This document shows positions 45,201-53,906 of a stretch of DNA of 64,000 nt, piece by piece. The notes beneath the pieces are model-generated. The model had not been told where the DNA came from. It made no database searches and was given only the letters and a program-made list of their open reading frames with translations. How positions within the stretch are numbered: position 1 is the first letter of the stretch; the number at the start of each line of letters is the position of its first letter. Position numbers and translations under genes: made by a program. The stretch is taken from positions 2,977,389-3,041,388 of the forward strand of contig NZ_CP044205.1 of the NCBI RefSeq assembly GCF_009498235.1, written 5' to 3'. The stretch comes from Candidatus Methylospira mobilis (GTDB lineage Bacteria; Pseudomonadota; Gammaproteobacteria; Methylococcales; Methylococcaceae).

Positions 45201-45706
45201 CGCAGCACATCGCGTCCGCGCGCCCAATCCGTCAGCCAGTCGGCGCGGTAAACCTGATACTGATCGTATAAATCAGCCAGACGTTCGGCAAGTTGATAGC
45301 GCTTGCGCTGGTCGCCGTCGTCATGCAGAAACTTTTGCAGGGACGAACAGCCGGATTGTTGCACCCACTCCGGCAATAAACGGTACAGCCGCCATAGCAA
45401 TACCGCCTCGCCCAAAGGTTGCTCGTCGGGAATTTCGGCATCGCCCAGCACCGCGCGGTATAGATTCCACAGAAAGCGCGCCGGCAATTGCATTTCCATC
45501 GCGCCGGCGATGCCGAGCGCGCTATCGGCTGCCAGTTCCTGCTTCAGCCACTGCCCCATGCCGGCGCTTTGCACCAGCACGATTTCATTTTCCAGCGGCG
45601 CCAGCGGATGCGTTTGCAGCCAGTAGGTCACCAGATCGCGCAGCTGTTCCAGCCGGTTGGAATGGATGACGGCGATGCCGGTATTCAGCTCGGTTTCATT
45701 GTTCAC
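42209..45706 (-). CDS. recC: Exodeoxyribonuclease V subunit gamma, RecC
   Basis: 1,165 residues, close to the ~1,120 of the family. RecC holds the RecBCD complex together and reads Chi sites. N-terminal motifs IHSNRLEQLRDLV and VQSAGMGQWLKQELA, then VIVFGISSLPQQTLEALA, VIVMVPDIDTYAAQI and MPMRAIPFRIVCVLGMNDGDYPRS are typical. The start appears to be a GTG at 45706. recB and recD do not follow on this strand; a JetD remnant does. Function would therefore require recBD elsewhere in the genome. Confidence 0.92.
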   Translation of the reverse strand: MNNETELNTGIAVIHSNRLEQLRDLVTYWLQTHPLAPLENEIVLVQSAGMGQWLKQELAADSALGIAGAMEMQLPARFLWNLYRAVLGDAEIPDEQPLGEAVLLWRLYRLLPEWVQQSGCSSLQKFLHDDGDQRKRYQLAERLADLYDQYQVYRADWLTDWARGRDVLRSAEGIARDLPDDQRWQAQLWRNLQADAAMDSAAASSRADVHERFLALGDALDRRPAGLPRRVIVFGISSLPQQTLEALARLGRFSQIVLCIHNPCRHFWADIVEDKDLLKAERKRQARKPGMPALLSDAELHLYANPLLAAWGKQGRDYIRLLDHFDHTENYCDWGWPDNRIDLFEDYADVGKPSLLQQVQQAILDLEPLPESGVCSEIAADSSIAFHIAHSPQREVEILHDQLLERFQLAEQGGKRLSPRDVIVMVPDIDTYAAQIRAVFGQMGRDDPRYIPFSLADQRERGQNPMLVALEQLLNLPDARFSVSEVLALLEAPCLRERFAIREQDIPRLHLWIEGAGIRWGLNARQRTQGLDMPVSLEQNTWEFGLRRMLLGYALGAGAAFDGVQPYEEIGGLEAQLVGALAHLLETLERYWHSLRQDATPAQWQERLLALIEDFFDDSHDRDRKTRGRLLQSLEAWRSVCEQGGIVDEALPVTVVREAWLSALDEPGLTQRFLGGCVNFCTLMPMRAIPFRIVCVLGMNDGDYPRSHQPHSFDLMSNLHGGYRPGDRSRRQDDQYLFLEALLSAREQLYISWVGRSVRDNALRPPSVLVAQLRDYLRLGWRLPGAGNGQSLLERLTLEHPLQAFSGRYVARDRDSRLFTYAREWHRQEKQSPISVIPLPDGISDDSIDLSLTALARFLRYPVMSFCNESLKLWFDADHAVSEDNEPFDFDGLDCWMLGSGFLHSAQASQVDESAKEAFFAQQRTLLARKGQLPLGGFARLAHDAIAAPAWQSWLSASTAYREWPLAVDTQDIQLEFESSLADKTVRISLSGNLAGLRQDPNSGHYALIQLSPQPLFNKDQFKWRNLVRSWVLHLAACASGLPLQTLQIGSDQGVILSPIARDRAQDYLQILVHAWQQGMEKPLPVDCETAFAWLLAYEKNQDAAKADDAARKRYEGDEFTAGTLKFDPYLNRFYPDFSGLSRAGFADWTRALYEPMMQHVNADG

Positions 45707-45765
45707 GGGATTTATTCATAACCGGCGCATGACTGTGCATTGCCTTGAGTAGCGCTGCAGTGAAA

Positions 45766-47511
45766 TCAATGCGTTTCGTCTGTCACGATGTGCAAGGTCT
45801 GCGTCGGGAATGCAAACCGCACTCCAATGGCATCGGCCAGGCGCAGGATATCGATAAAAATTCCCTGCTGTTGATTGAGCTCTGCGGACCAATCAGGTAC
45901 TTTCAGAAAGAAATACACCAGAATATCGAGACTGCTGGGTCCGAAGTTATTGAACACGACCTCGATTTTGTCTTTCCGCGTTTCCGGATGAGTAGCAATG
46001 ATCCGCTTGACCCCCTCGACAAAGCTTTCCATTTTTTCAGCCGATGTGTCGTAAGTCAGGTTCAGGACGGTTTTTACCCTCCGGAATTTGCGCAACCCCA
46101 GATTGTCTACGGTGCTGCCCACTATTTTACTGCTGGGAATGGTCACCACAGAATCGTAAAAAGTGCGGATTCGCGTACTTCTGAACCCCACATCTTCGAC
46201 GTTGCCCTCGATATTGTTCACTTTGACCCAATGACCGATAACAAAAGGTTTCTCGAACATGATAATAAGGGAACCGAGCAGGTTGGCCAGAGTTTCCTGC
46301 GCCGCCAGGGCAACGGCAAGGCCGCCTATGCCGAGGCCGGCGAGCACGGAATAAGCCGGCAACCCCAGTCTATCGGCCCCGGTGACCAGAATTGCAATCG
46401 CGAGCACGATGGTCACCAGACGTAACGCTATACGGATGAGCTGGCTGTCGATACTACCCGTACGCAGCCGTTCGTGAGCGATGATGCTTTCCGCGACAGC
46501 CCCGCCGGCAACCCAGACCGCCCAGGTCAGGGCGAGAAAAAACAGGCCCCACAGCGACAGCGACATTATCTGGTAGACTACGCCGGAAACCCGCAGAACT
46601 TCGGCAAAAATCGACGTAACCACCGGCATCACGATTACCAGACTGAGCGGTTGCAGCAAGTGCGCCCATCTTCCGGCAGTTGTTGTTTTCTTCCTGGCCC
46701 AGCGGCTGCTTAGGCGAAAGCATAGCGAAACGACAGCCAAGCCGGCGCTCAGAACAAGCAGAATGCCGAACCATCGCCACAGCGGTTGATCAAGAAACAC
46801 AGGGCGGGAGCCCTCCGCCATTTCGAGCACCCAGCGGGTAGGAACTACCCTGCGCAATACAAGCGCCACCCCGCTCGGACTATACGAGGCGAAATCATAC
46901 CAGCCGGCGGATGCGCCAGGCTTGTAGGGCATATCCTTTATTTTCTGGTAAAACTCGGGAATCCGTCTCACCGTTTCCGGGGAAAACAGATATTCTCCAG
47001 CCCGCGGGCCCTTTTCGACCCTCGCAATCCGGATCTCGGAGTCGGGCAGAGTCCAGCGCTTGAATTCTGCAGAACTCATCGTCTGCGCATCGGGAATCAA
47101 TTCGGAGGGAGGGATGCTCATGCGGTCAAGTATCTCCTTCAACTGTATTGCCAGTCCCCTGGAGGTTTCTCGAACCGTAGCCTGAGGCAATTCGCTCAAA
47201 TCCAGCGTCCGTTCGGCATCATCCACCATATTGAAAGAATCCCGCATAACGGCCAGTTCTTCCTGCGAAAAGTATAATCTCGGGGAGTCCTGGTATGACT
47301 GCAATACTCCGATTCCATTCGCATAGCCTTCGCTCATGGCTTTGACGAACCCATGGAGCGTAGCGCGAGGACTGGTGGTGTCAATGGGCCGGAGGGGAGT
47401 CGCTTCATCGGCGTTGGCGCCGCCTCCGGCCCATTGCAATACCGACAAGGCAAGAAGCAATGCGGCAAGGCGACGTTTTGAGGCAAAAATTGATAGTCCG
47501 GTCTGTATCAT
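45766..47511 (-). CDS. MscS-family mechanosensitive channel with a periplasmic N-domain
   Basis: About 581 residues. A signal sequence (LAALLLALSVLQWAGG) is followed by a ~200-residue periplasmic region, then several membrane helices (about 235-395). The MscS pore helix and beta domain are clear: SVLAGLGIGGLAVALAAQETLANLLGSL, then FVIGHWVKVNNIEGNVEDVGFRST and VTIPSSKIV. It should gate ions under membrane tension. It is the last gene of the channel/pqi operon, 73 bp after pqiC. The ATG at 47511 is preferred over a TTG five codons upstream. Confidence 0.88.
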   Translation of the reverse strand: MIQTGLSIFASKRRLAALLLALSVLQWAGGGANADEATPLRPIDTTSPRATLHGFVKAMSEGYANGIGVLQSYQDSPRLYFSQEELAVMRDSFNMVDDAERTLDLSELPQATVRETSRGLAIQLKEILDRMSIPPSELIPDAQTMSSAEFKRWTLPDSEIRIARVEKGPRAGEYLFSPETVRRIPEFYQKIKDMPYKPGASAGWYDFASYSPSGVALVLRRVVPTRWVLEMAEGSRPVFLDQPLWRWFGILLVLSAGLAVVSLCFRLSSRWARKKTTTAGRWAHLLQPLSLVIVMPVVTSIFAEVLRVSGVVYQIMSLSLWGLFFLALTWAVWVAGGAVAESIIAHERLRTGSIDSQLIRIALRLVTIVLAIAILVTGADRLGLPAYSVLAGLGIGGLAVALAAQETLANLLGSLIIMFEKPFVIGHWVKVNNIEGNVEDVGFRSTRIRTFYDSVVTIPSSKIVGSTVDNLGLRKFRRVKTVLNLTYDTSAEKMESFVEGVKRIIATHPETRKDKIEVVFNNFGPSSLDILVYFFLKVPDWSAELNQQQGIFIDILRLADAIGVRFAFPTQTLHIVTDETH

Positions 47512-47584
47512 CGTCAGCGGGCTCAAAAAGCGGATATCGGATAAAGCTATCTACAGTTGCCAATAACTTTATCAGGCGGTCACG

Positions 47585-48184
47585 CTATTTCTCTTTGCGC
47601 AGCATGTTGATCGCATGACTGACGTCGCTACTGAAATACTCCAGGGTACGGTTCATCGCAGCAACAGTGTCTCGATTGCCCGATCCGGCGGGCCGTTCAG
47701 TGTAATGCGCGTCATGTGCAGCCAGCTCCTTTACACCATCTCCGCTCAGTATGGCCCAGTGCACGTTCAGAACGCTGTCGCCGTCAACGCTGCGGTCGAA
47801 GCGGAGAATTTTTACCGTCACCTGATAGTCGATACCCGCCGCGCGTTTCCATGGATAAACCGCTACCCTGTTGCCGGGCAGTTGCGCCCTCAGGTTTTCA
47901 GCCAGCACCTGGGTGACATTATCCTTGAGCGGTCCCGCCCAGCGATCGAACTCCGCCAACTGCAGTTCATTCTGGCCGCTGCGCGTGACAATTTGCGGAC
48001 GATCCAGATATTCCGGTATTTCGACAGGCCCCACGCCAACGGAACTATCCGTTGGCGCCGACTCGTTCCGCTGCGCCGCCGTGGCGCTGTCGGCGAGAAC
48101 GTAATAGTGAGGCTCAGGGCTGCTGCAACCGCTTAACAGCAACAGAAAACAGAATGCGGATATAATTTGTAGTCGGCGTATCAT
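47585..48184 (-). CDS. pqiC: PqiC-type outer-membrane lipoprotein
   Basis: 199 residues. The signal peptide ends in a lipobox (LLLLSGC) with the lipid-bearing Cys near residue 20; YYVLADS, VGPVEIPEYLDRPQIVTR and WAGPLKDNVTQVLAENL are typical of the ABC-type transport auxiliary/PqiC family (DUF330-like). PqiC anchors the PqiB needle at the outer membrane. The start overlaps the pqiB stop by 4 bp. Confidence 0.88.
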   Translation of the reverse strand: MIRRLQIISAFCFLLLLSGCSSPEPHYYVLADSATAAQRNESAPTDSSVGVGPVEIPEYLDRPQIVTRSGQNELQLAEFDRWAGPLKDNVTQVLAENLRAQLPGNRVAVYPWKRAAGIDYQVTVKILRFDRSVDGDSVLNVHWAILSGDGVKELAAHDAHYTERPAGSGNRDTVAAMNRTLEYFSSDVSHAINMLRKEK

Positions 48185-49911
48185 GGTTTGGCTCCGCTCC
48201 CCGCCTTGCCGTTAAGCAAGGCTTCAGGATGTCGTTCGAGATAGTCGGTCAGCGCGCGGATAGAGCGCGCCGAGGCGGATAGTTCTTCCAGCGCATTGCT
48301 GATGTCAACCGACATCGGCGCGCCCGGTTCTATTTGTTCCAACGCCCTGGCCGTCGATCCCAGACTTTTTTCAAGACTGGCGCTCAGCGTCGCTATTTGC
48401 TTGTCGGTGGTTTGCGCAAGATGGCGCATATCCGCCAATGCCAGATTCAACGAATGCGTTGCCTCCTTCAAGTCGGCGGAATTAAGCAGCTTGTTGCTGC
48501 CCTTGACCGTACCCAATAATTCCTCGCCGATTTTGTCGAGCGGCAGTTTCTTCAGGTTGGCGACGATATCGCCGATATTCTTCATCAATTCATCGGTGGC
48601 TGACGGCAAAGTCGGCATTTCAGGATACTGTCCGCCGTAAATGAGAGTCTGGCGCGGCGCATCCGGGTAGAAATCGACATCGACATACAGCTGCCCGGTA
48701 ATCAGACTGCCGGTTTTGAGCCGCGCGCGCAGTCCGCGCTCAATCAGTTTTTCCAAGCCGGGATGTCGGCCCGCGGCAATGTTGGCTTTCTGCGATTCAA
48801 GGAATTTTTTTATCTCGCCTCCCTTGTTCATCGGCATCAAGCGTTCAGGGTTAATCTCGACGATAACCGGGACTCTGATCTTAAGGGAGAAGTAATCCAC
48901 CTCCAGCCGTATATCGGTGACGGTGCCTACGTGTATGCCCTTGATTTCCACCGGCGCGCCGATATTCAGACCGCGAACCGAGTCGTCGAAATAAAGCATG
49001 AAGTTATTTCTTACAGTATATGAACCTTCGGCGATACTGGCAAAATCCTTGTGCAGCCGGAAGCGGGTATCGGCGTCGCTGGGCGGAATGTCCGGGTCGT
49101 TCAGACCGGGAGTTTCGAAGGTGATGCCGCCGCTCAACAGCGTTACCATCGAACCTACCTTCAGGTTGACGCCCTGCGCGCCCATCGACAGGTCAACAGC
49201 GTTGACTTGCCAGAAATGCGTGCCGTCTTTTATCAGACGATCATAGGGCGCATTGATAAAGATTTCGACCTGCACGCTACGCCGGTCTTCGGCCAGTTTG
49301 ACATCGACAGCCTGTCCGACCTGGATATCGCGAAAATAGACGGGCGTCCCGTAACCCAAAGGACCTGCGCTATCCGCCGAAAGCAGGAACGACCGCCCGG
49401 GCGTGTCGGCGCTGACATGAGGCGGCTGATCGAGACCGCTGAATTTGTATCTGGGCTTGCCGTCGCCGAATTCGACACCGATGTAATTGCCGGCGAGCAG
49501 CGTATCCATGCCGGATACGCCACTCAGGCCGAACTGCGGTTTTACCACCCAGAAAACGGTGTTTTCCTTTATGTGATCCGCGACATGCTTGTCCATTTTC
49601 GCCGTGACCAGCACCTGCGTCAGATCCTTGCTGAGTTCCACGCTCAAGACAGTACCGACCTCGACGTTTTTATATTTGATTTTGCTTTTACCCGCTTCCA
49701 GACCGGAAGCTTCCCTGAATGCAATCGTGACGGTCGGCCCCTCGGCGCTGAGCGTCTGATAGGCCAGCCAGATGCCTATCGCCAGCGCTATCAGCGGAAT
49801 GACCCAGACCAGCGCCAAGCCTCTGGATTTTTCCACCAGGGCCTCTCCGCCTTGCTGCTGCGGTTTGCTTGCCATGACGGTTTTGTTCGGTTCTTTTGGG
49901 GCTTGGGACAT
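48181..49911 (-). CDS. pqiB: PqiB, three-MCE-domain lipid transport protein
   Basis: 576 residues. One N-terminal membrane helix (LALVWVIPLIALAIGIWLAY, about 30-49) is followed by three MCE domains, beginning at GPTVTIAFREASGLEAGKS (about 58), SFLLSADSAGPLGYGTPVY (about 175) and NFMLYFDDSVRGLNIGAPV (about 301). A long helical C-terminus follows, as in the PqiB needle that bridges the periplasm. It should move phospholipids between membranes with PqiA and PqiC. It begins 2 bp after the second pqiA gene. Confidence 0.93.
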   Translation of the reverse strand: MSQAPKEPNKTVMASKPQQQGGEALVEKSRGLALVWVIPLIALAIGIWLAYQTLSAEGPTVTIAFREASGLEAGKSKIKYKNVEVGTVLSVELSKDLTQVLVTAKMDKHVADHIKENTVFWVVKPQFGLSGVSGMDTLLAGNYIGVEFGDGKPRYKFSGLDQPPHVSADTPGRSFLLSADSAGPLGYGTPVYFRDIQVGQAVDVKLAEDRRSVQVEIFINAPYDRLIKDGTHFWQVNAVDLSMGAQGVNLKVGSMVTLLSGGITFETPGLNDPDIPPSDADTRFRLHKDFASIAEGSYTVRNNFMLYFDDSVRGLNIGAPVEIKGIHVGTVTDIRLEVDYFSLKIRVPVIVEINPERLMPMNKGGEIKKFLESQKANIAAGRHPGLEKLIERGLRARLKTGSLITGQLYVDVDFYPDAPRQTLIYGGQYPEMPTLPSATDELMKNIGDIVANLKKLPLDKIGEELLGTVKGSNKLLNSADLKEATHSLNLALADMRHLAQTTDKQIATLSASLEKSLGSTARALEQIEPGAPMSVDISNALEELSASARSIRALTDYLERHPEALLNGKAGSGAKP

Positions 49912-49913
49912 GC

Positions 49914-50564
49914 TTATTCCTTTTCCTTCATAGGCTGATTTTCGAGGTTATCCCAGATCAAACGCGGGTCGAAGCTCATGGCGGCAAACATGGTGATCAC
50001 CACGACGCCGGCAAAGGCAACCGCGCCCGGACCGGCGTCGATCGTGGATAGCGAACCCATTTGGACCAGAGCGACCAGTATGGTGATGACAAAGATATCG
50101 ATCATCGACCAGCGCCCGATCAGTTCGGTCAGGCGATAAATCACGGTGCGTTCCCGTGGACGCCAGTTCGACTTGACCTGCACGGAAAGCAGCAGGCCGG
50201 TCAGCGCCAGCAGTTTCAGCACCGGCACGGTGATGCTGGCGAAAAAGACCACCAGCGCCAGAGGCCACATGCCGCCGACTATCAATGCCTTGACACCGCT
50301 GAGTATGGTGTCCGCTTCTCCCCGACCCGACATTTTTACGGTCATGATCGGCAACAGGTTGGCGGGGATATAGAGAATATAGGCAGTTAATGTCAGCGCC
50401 CAGGTGCGCGTCAGGCTATCCGGTTTGCGCAAGTGCAGACTGCTGCCGCAACGCGGGCAATAACGGTGCGCGTGCTCCGCTACGGAATTGATCGGCGTCA
50501 GCAGACGGCAATCGTGGCAAACCAGATAGCCTGCCCGCGTTGCTGTGCGTCTACTCTGGATCAC
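49914..50564 (-). CDS. PqiA-like membrane protein, second half-gene
   Basis: 216 residues. An N-terminal zinc-ribbon-like segment (LVCHDCRLLTP...YCPRCGSSL) precedes four membrane helices (ALTLTAYILYIPANLLPIM, GMWPLALVVFFASI and others). The GTG start at 50564 overlaps the upstream stop by 4 bp (GTGA) and has AGGAG 7 nt before it; a TTG at 50588 is the alternative. Each of the two pqiA-like genes here corresponds to one half of the single 417-residue Escherichia coli PqiA. Confidence 0.88.
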   Translation of the reverse strand: MIQSRRTATRAGYLVCHDCRLLTPINSVAEHAHRYCPRCGSSLHLRKPDSLTRTWALTLTAYILYIPANLLPIMTVKMSGRGEADTILSGVKALIVGGMWPLALVVFFASITVPVLKLLALTGLLLSVQVKSNWRPRERTVIYRLTELIGRWSMIDIFVITILVALVQMGSLSTIDAGPGAVAFAGVVVITMFAAMSFDPRLIWDNLENQPMKEKE

Positions 50565-51184
50565 GATGCCGCTCCTATTTTTTCCCAAATATTATCGACA
50601 TCCAGCGAGGCATCCGTTGCGGCCACGAACAGCATCAATGCTGCAAACGAGTAGAGCGCGATGCCCGGCTGCAGTGTCGCCAGATCGGCCATTTTGACCA
50701 CGGCTACCAGTATTCCCAGCATGAACACTTCGGTCATCGCCCAGGGCGACAGCGTTTCCAGCAGTCTGAATACCCGCGCCGCTCTCGGCGCGAGCCGGTT
50801 GAATCGCATCGGGATCAGGACATATAACAGCAACAGGGCTCTGGCCAGCGGTGCCAGGATGGTAACGATAAAAACCAGCGCGGCAATTTCCCAGTAGCCT
50901 TGCTTATACATTTCAACGATGCCTGTCATCAGCGAGCCTTCCTGCACTATTCCGGCTATGCTCATGCGCAGCAAGGGGAAAACGTTTGCCAGCAGCAGCA
51001 GAATCAGGCAGGTAAGCGCCAGTGCCAGGCTAAGATCGATGCCGCCGCGCTTGCGTTCGCACAGCACCGCGCCGCAATTGCTGCACAGCGCCTTTTCACC
51101 TTTCTGCAGCCAGGGTTTGCTATATAGCTGATCGCAATCGATGCAGGCAATGAGCGCTTCGGCATTATTTTGTGTTTCATGCAT
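50561..51184 (-). CDS. PqiA-like membrane protein, first half-gene
   Basis: 207 residues from the ATG at 51184, or slightly longer from a GTG or TTG just upstream. CIDCDQLY...CSNCGAVL forms a zinc-ribbon-like start, followed by four membrane helices (LSLALALTCLILLLLANVFPLL and others). PqiA is the inner-membrane partner of PqiB. The start lies inside the 3' end of the upstream channel gene, so the two are coupled. Confidence 0.87.
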   Translation of the reverse strand: MHETQNNAEALIACIDCDQLYSKPWLQKGEKALCSNCGAVLCERKRGGIDLSLALALTCLILLLLANVFPLLRMSIAGIVQEGSLMTGIVEMYKQGYWEIAALVFIVTILAPLARALLLLYVLIPMRFNRLAPRAARVFRLLETLSPWAMTEVFMLGILVAVVKMADLATLQPGIALYSFAALMLFVAATDASLDVDNIWEKIGAAS

Positions 51185-53519
51185 GGAGTGATGCACCAAC
51201 CAGTTCGATTTTAAGCGGCTTGACGCTATCCAGATGTATATCGCGCTGAGGGAAGGAAATGACGACGCCTATCTCATCGAACAGTTCCTCCAGGCGAATG
51301 CGAAGGTCGCTGGCTACACGCATCCAATTAGGCACTTTACTGATATCCACCCAATAGTCCGCTCGAAAAAGCAGAGAGCTGTCGCCGAACTCCTGCAGAT
51401 AAATTTCAGGAGCAGGATCGTCGAGCGTCCGGGGATGCTCCTCAACCGCACGCTTCAATACCGACATGACATCATGGATCGGCGAGCCATAAGCAGCATC
51501 AACACTAATCGTGAAACGCATATGATGATCAGACAGCGTCCAGTTGGTAACATTTTTCTCCAGTAGGGTTGAATTCGGAATCAACATATCGATCCCGTCG
51601 AAGCAACGGATTTGGCAACAGCGCGCGCCAATATCGTTAACCCGTCCGCGCACGCCGTCCACTTCCACGATATCGTTCAAACGAATGGGACTTTCCACCA
51701 GCAGAATCAGCCCGCTGATAAAATTATTAAGTATGTTCTGAGCGCCAAAGCCAAGGCCTATGGCGAGCGCACCGCCGACAAAAGCAAATACGGTTAGCGG
51801 GATGTTCACTGCCAGGAGCGAGAAAACGACCAGAAGAACGGCCGTAGCCATACTGAAAATGCGATGTATCAACAGCGCAGAACTTTCCTTGCCGGAAAAA
51901 CGCTGCATAATGCGACCACGCCACCAGTTACCGATACGCGTCGAACACCAGAGCCCTATCACCAGGATGGCGAGCGCCTGCATGATTTTACCCAGGGTCA
52001 CACTACGCTTGCCGACAATCTCGCGCCCCTCTACCATGATTTTATCTTCGACAGCGACTATTTCAAAATTCCAAGCCTCAACGCTCAGTTTGTAGATGGT
52101 GAGTTGAAGATTTTTCAGGCGTTCGGCAAATGAAATGCTCTCTTTCGGTCGGAACATACTCTCGCTCCAGCTGCGCAGATCGCCGTCCAGATCTTCAGCC
52201 TCGGCCAAAGCCCCGCGCAACATGGACTCCCAGCGGACAAGAGCGGCCTGCTCCCGCATAGCCGGCGCGCGGTCACCATACTCCTGTTTCCAGGCGTCGA
52301 CATGCTGCTGCTGATCGTCCACGCGCCGGCGGATTATTTCGAGTTCGGCGCCGAGAAAATCGAGCCAGGAATCCACAATATCTCGAATACGCTGGTATGC
52401 GCTCATCGCCGTTTCGGCTTCCTTGCTCGCTTGTTGATGGACGCTGGCATAGCGGTGCTCCCACAACTCGCGGCGCATTGCCAGAAGAAGTGCCTGCATG
52501 CGCATTATCTTCAGAATTGCCGCTGCTGCCTCTGTTTCAAGCTTGCTCGCGTCCAGTTCTACCCGGTTCTTAACGATTTCATGATTTCTCGCCTGTTCTT
52601 CCTGAGGGTTCGCCGGCTTCCCGTGCTCCTGCATTTTTTCCAAGCGCTCACGAACCGCATCGAAGCGGGCTTGAGATTCCCGATCTGCTTCTATCGCTTT
52701 TTGCGTTGCTGCTTCGATTTCCTGCTGTTTTCGATCCAGAAGCGCCAGCTTGGCATCAAGATCGGCAGGAGTAAGCGGTGAAATGCGGCTGGCGGTCAAA
52801 GCCTGACGTTTTAACAGCGTTTGTTCGCTGATGCGAACCGATAGTAATTCATTGTGAAAGTCGCGCTCGGTGTCGAGCATCGCCAACCTGGCTTCTTCTT
52901 GCTGGCGCCGCAGGTCGCTTAAACTCCGTAACCAATTGGCGCGCTCCTTTTCATCAACGGCAGAACCTTCCAGCCGTTCATCCGCCTTGCGCACCCCTTG
53001 CTCTGTTCGCTTAAGATCCAGGCGCGCATCTTCCAGTGTACGATCGAACAGCGCTTGCTCTTTGCGTAGCGCCTCGACTTCGCGCTCCTTGGCGAGTACC
53101 GCGTTCCACAAATTATCAATGAAGTCTGCGGCATAAGGCCCTGGCAGCTCAAATCCATGCCAGGCAAGCGTTTTCTCCGCTGTTTCCCGATGATAGCGAC
53201 GTATGGATTCCAATCTATTCAGCGAATCGAGATGAGTCTGATACAGTTGCGCCAACAACCGCAACGTGCGCTTGTACTCCCCCCACTCGGCATCCGTTGC
53301 TCCCGCAGACTGCACCGCGGCGGCATCTACCGGCAGGGCGGACAAACGTCTGCGAATTTCCGCCAGACGGTCATGCACCACGCCCTGTTGCATTTCGCTG
53401 GAAGGCGGTGAAACGTCACCATTTCCTTGAGAAAACGTGGGCAGGCTTAACATACCTGCGACAAACGACAGGAAAGCAAAGGCAAGCCAAGGCTGCCGCC
53501 GGATATGTCGCTGTATCAT
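51177..53519 (-). CDS. Large MscS/MscK-like mechanosensitive channel with periplasmic coiled coil
   Basis: About 780 residues. A signal sequence (LAFAFLSFVAGMLSLPTFSQ) is followed by some 430 residues of Glu/Arg/Leu-rich helix, predicted periplasmic coiled coil. Then come membrane helices (about 510-600) and the MscS core: FVGGALAIGLGFGAQNILNNFISGL, RLNDIVEVDGVRGRVNDIGARC, MLIPNSTLL. It is first in the operon leading into pqiA-pqiA-pqiB-pqiC-mscS. The ATG at 53519 is preferred; an alternative start lies six codons upstream. Confidence 0.88.
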   Translation of the reverse strand: MIQRHIRRQPWLAFAFLSFVAGMLSLPTFSQGNGDVSPPSSEMQQGVVHDRLAEIRRRLSALPVDAAAVQSAGATDAEWGEYKRTLRLLAQLYQTHLDSLNRLESIRRYHRETAEKTLAWHGFELPGPYAADFIDNLWNAVLAKEREVEALRKEQALFDRTLEDARLDLKRTEQGVRKADERLEGSAVDEKERANWLRSLSDLRRQQEEARLAMLDTERDFHNELLSVRISEQTLLKRQALTASRISPLTPADLDAKLALLDRKQQEIEAATQKAIEADRESQARFDAVRERLEKMQEHGKPANPQEEQARNHEIVKNRVELDASKLETEAAAAILKIMRMQALLLAMRRELWEHRYASVHQQASKEAETAMSAYQRIRDIVDSWLDFLGAELEIIRRRVDDQQQHVDAWKQEYGDRAPAMREQAALVRWESMLRGALAEAEDLDGDLRSWSESMFRPKESISFAERLKNLQLTIYKLSVEAWNFEIVAVEDKIMVEGREIVGKRSVTLGKIMQALAILVIGLWCSTRIGNWWRGRIMQRFSGKESSALLIHRIFSMATAVLLVVFSLLAVNIPLTVFAFVGGALAIGLGFGAQNILNNFISGLILLVESPIRLNDIVEVDGVRGRVNDIGARCCQIRCFDGIDMLIPNSTLLEKNVTNWTLSDHHMRFTISVDAAYGSPIHDVMSVLKRAVEEHPRTLDDPAPEIYLQEFGDSSLLFRADYWVDISKVPNWMRVASDLRIRLEELFDEIGVVISFPQRDIHLDSVKPLKIELVGASLHA

Positions 53520-53906
53520 GCAATCTTTCGCACTCAACCCGTTCGACCCAAAAATAATGAAAAATGTGTAATTCTATTTTATCAAACAGGCTTACCAACC
53601 GCGCCCGGCCCAGCCTATCTCTCCGTATTTGCGGAACGTCGAATGTTGCAGTCGCCAAGAGGAAATCGATTTTGCAGAGATTCTTTGAAACCTGGCGGCA
53701 GGATGTCCAAGATTAACACAAGCAAGCGGCCAGAGACTATAGGGCTTTGAGTCTATAAACTGACGCAGCCGGGAAAAAAGCCGGGTAAACGTTTCTATTC
53801 ATTAGCTCCCTGATCGCATACGCAGGACGCTCCAGTCGCATTCGCAGCGCTACGCCCACAAACGAGGAAGTATTTTCGCCACATACCCCGAAGATGGACT
53901 CTTGCT
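53520..53906. other. Intergenic region upstream of the channel/pqi operon
   Basis: No gene was recognised. GCCGGG is repeated directly around 53768-53784. This region should contain the promoter of the minus-strand channel/pqi operon. Confidence 0.35.
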
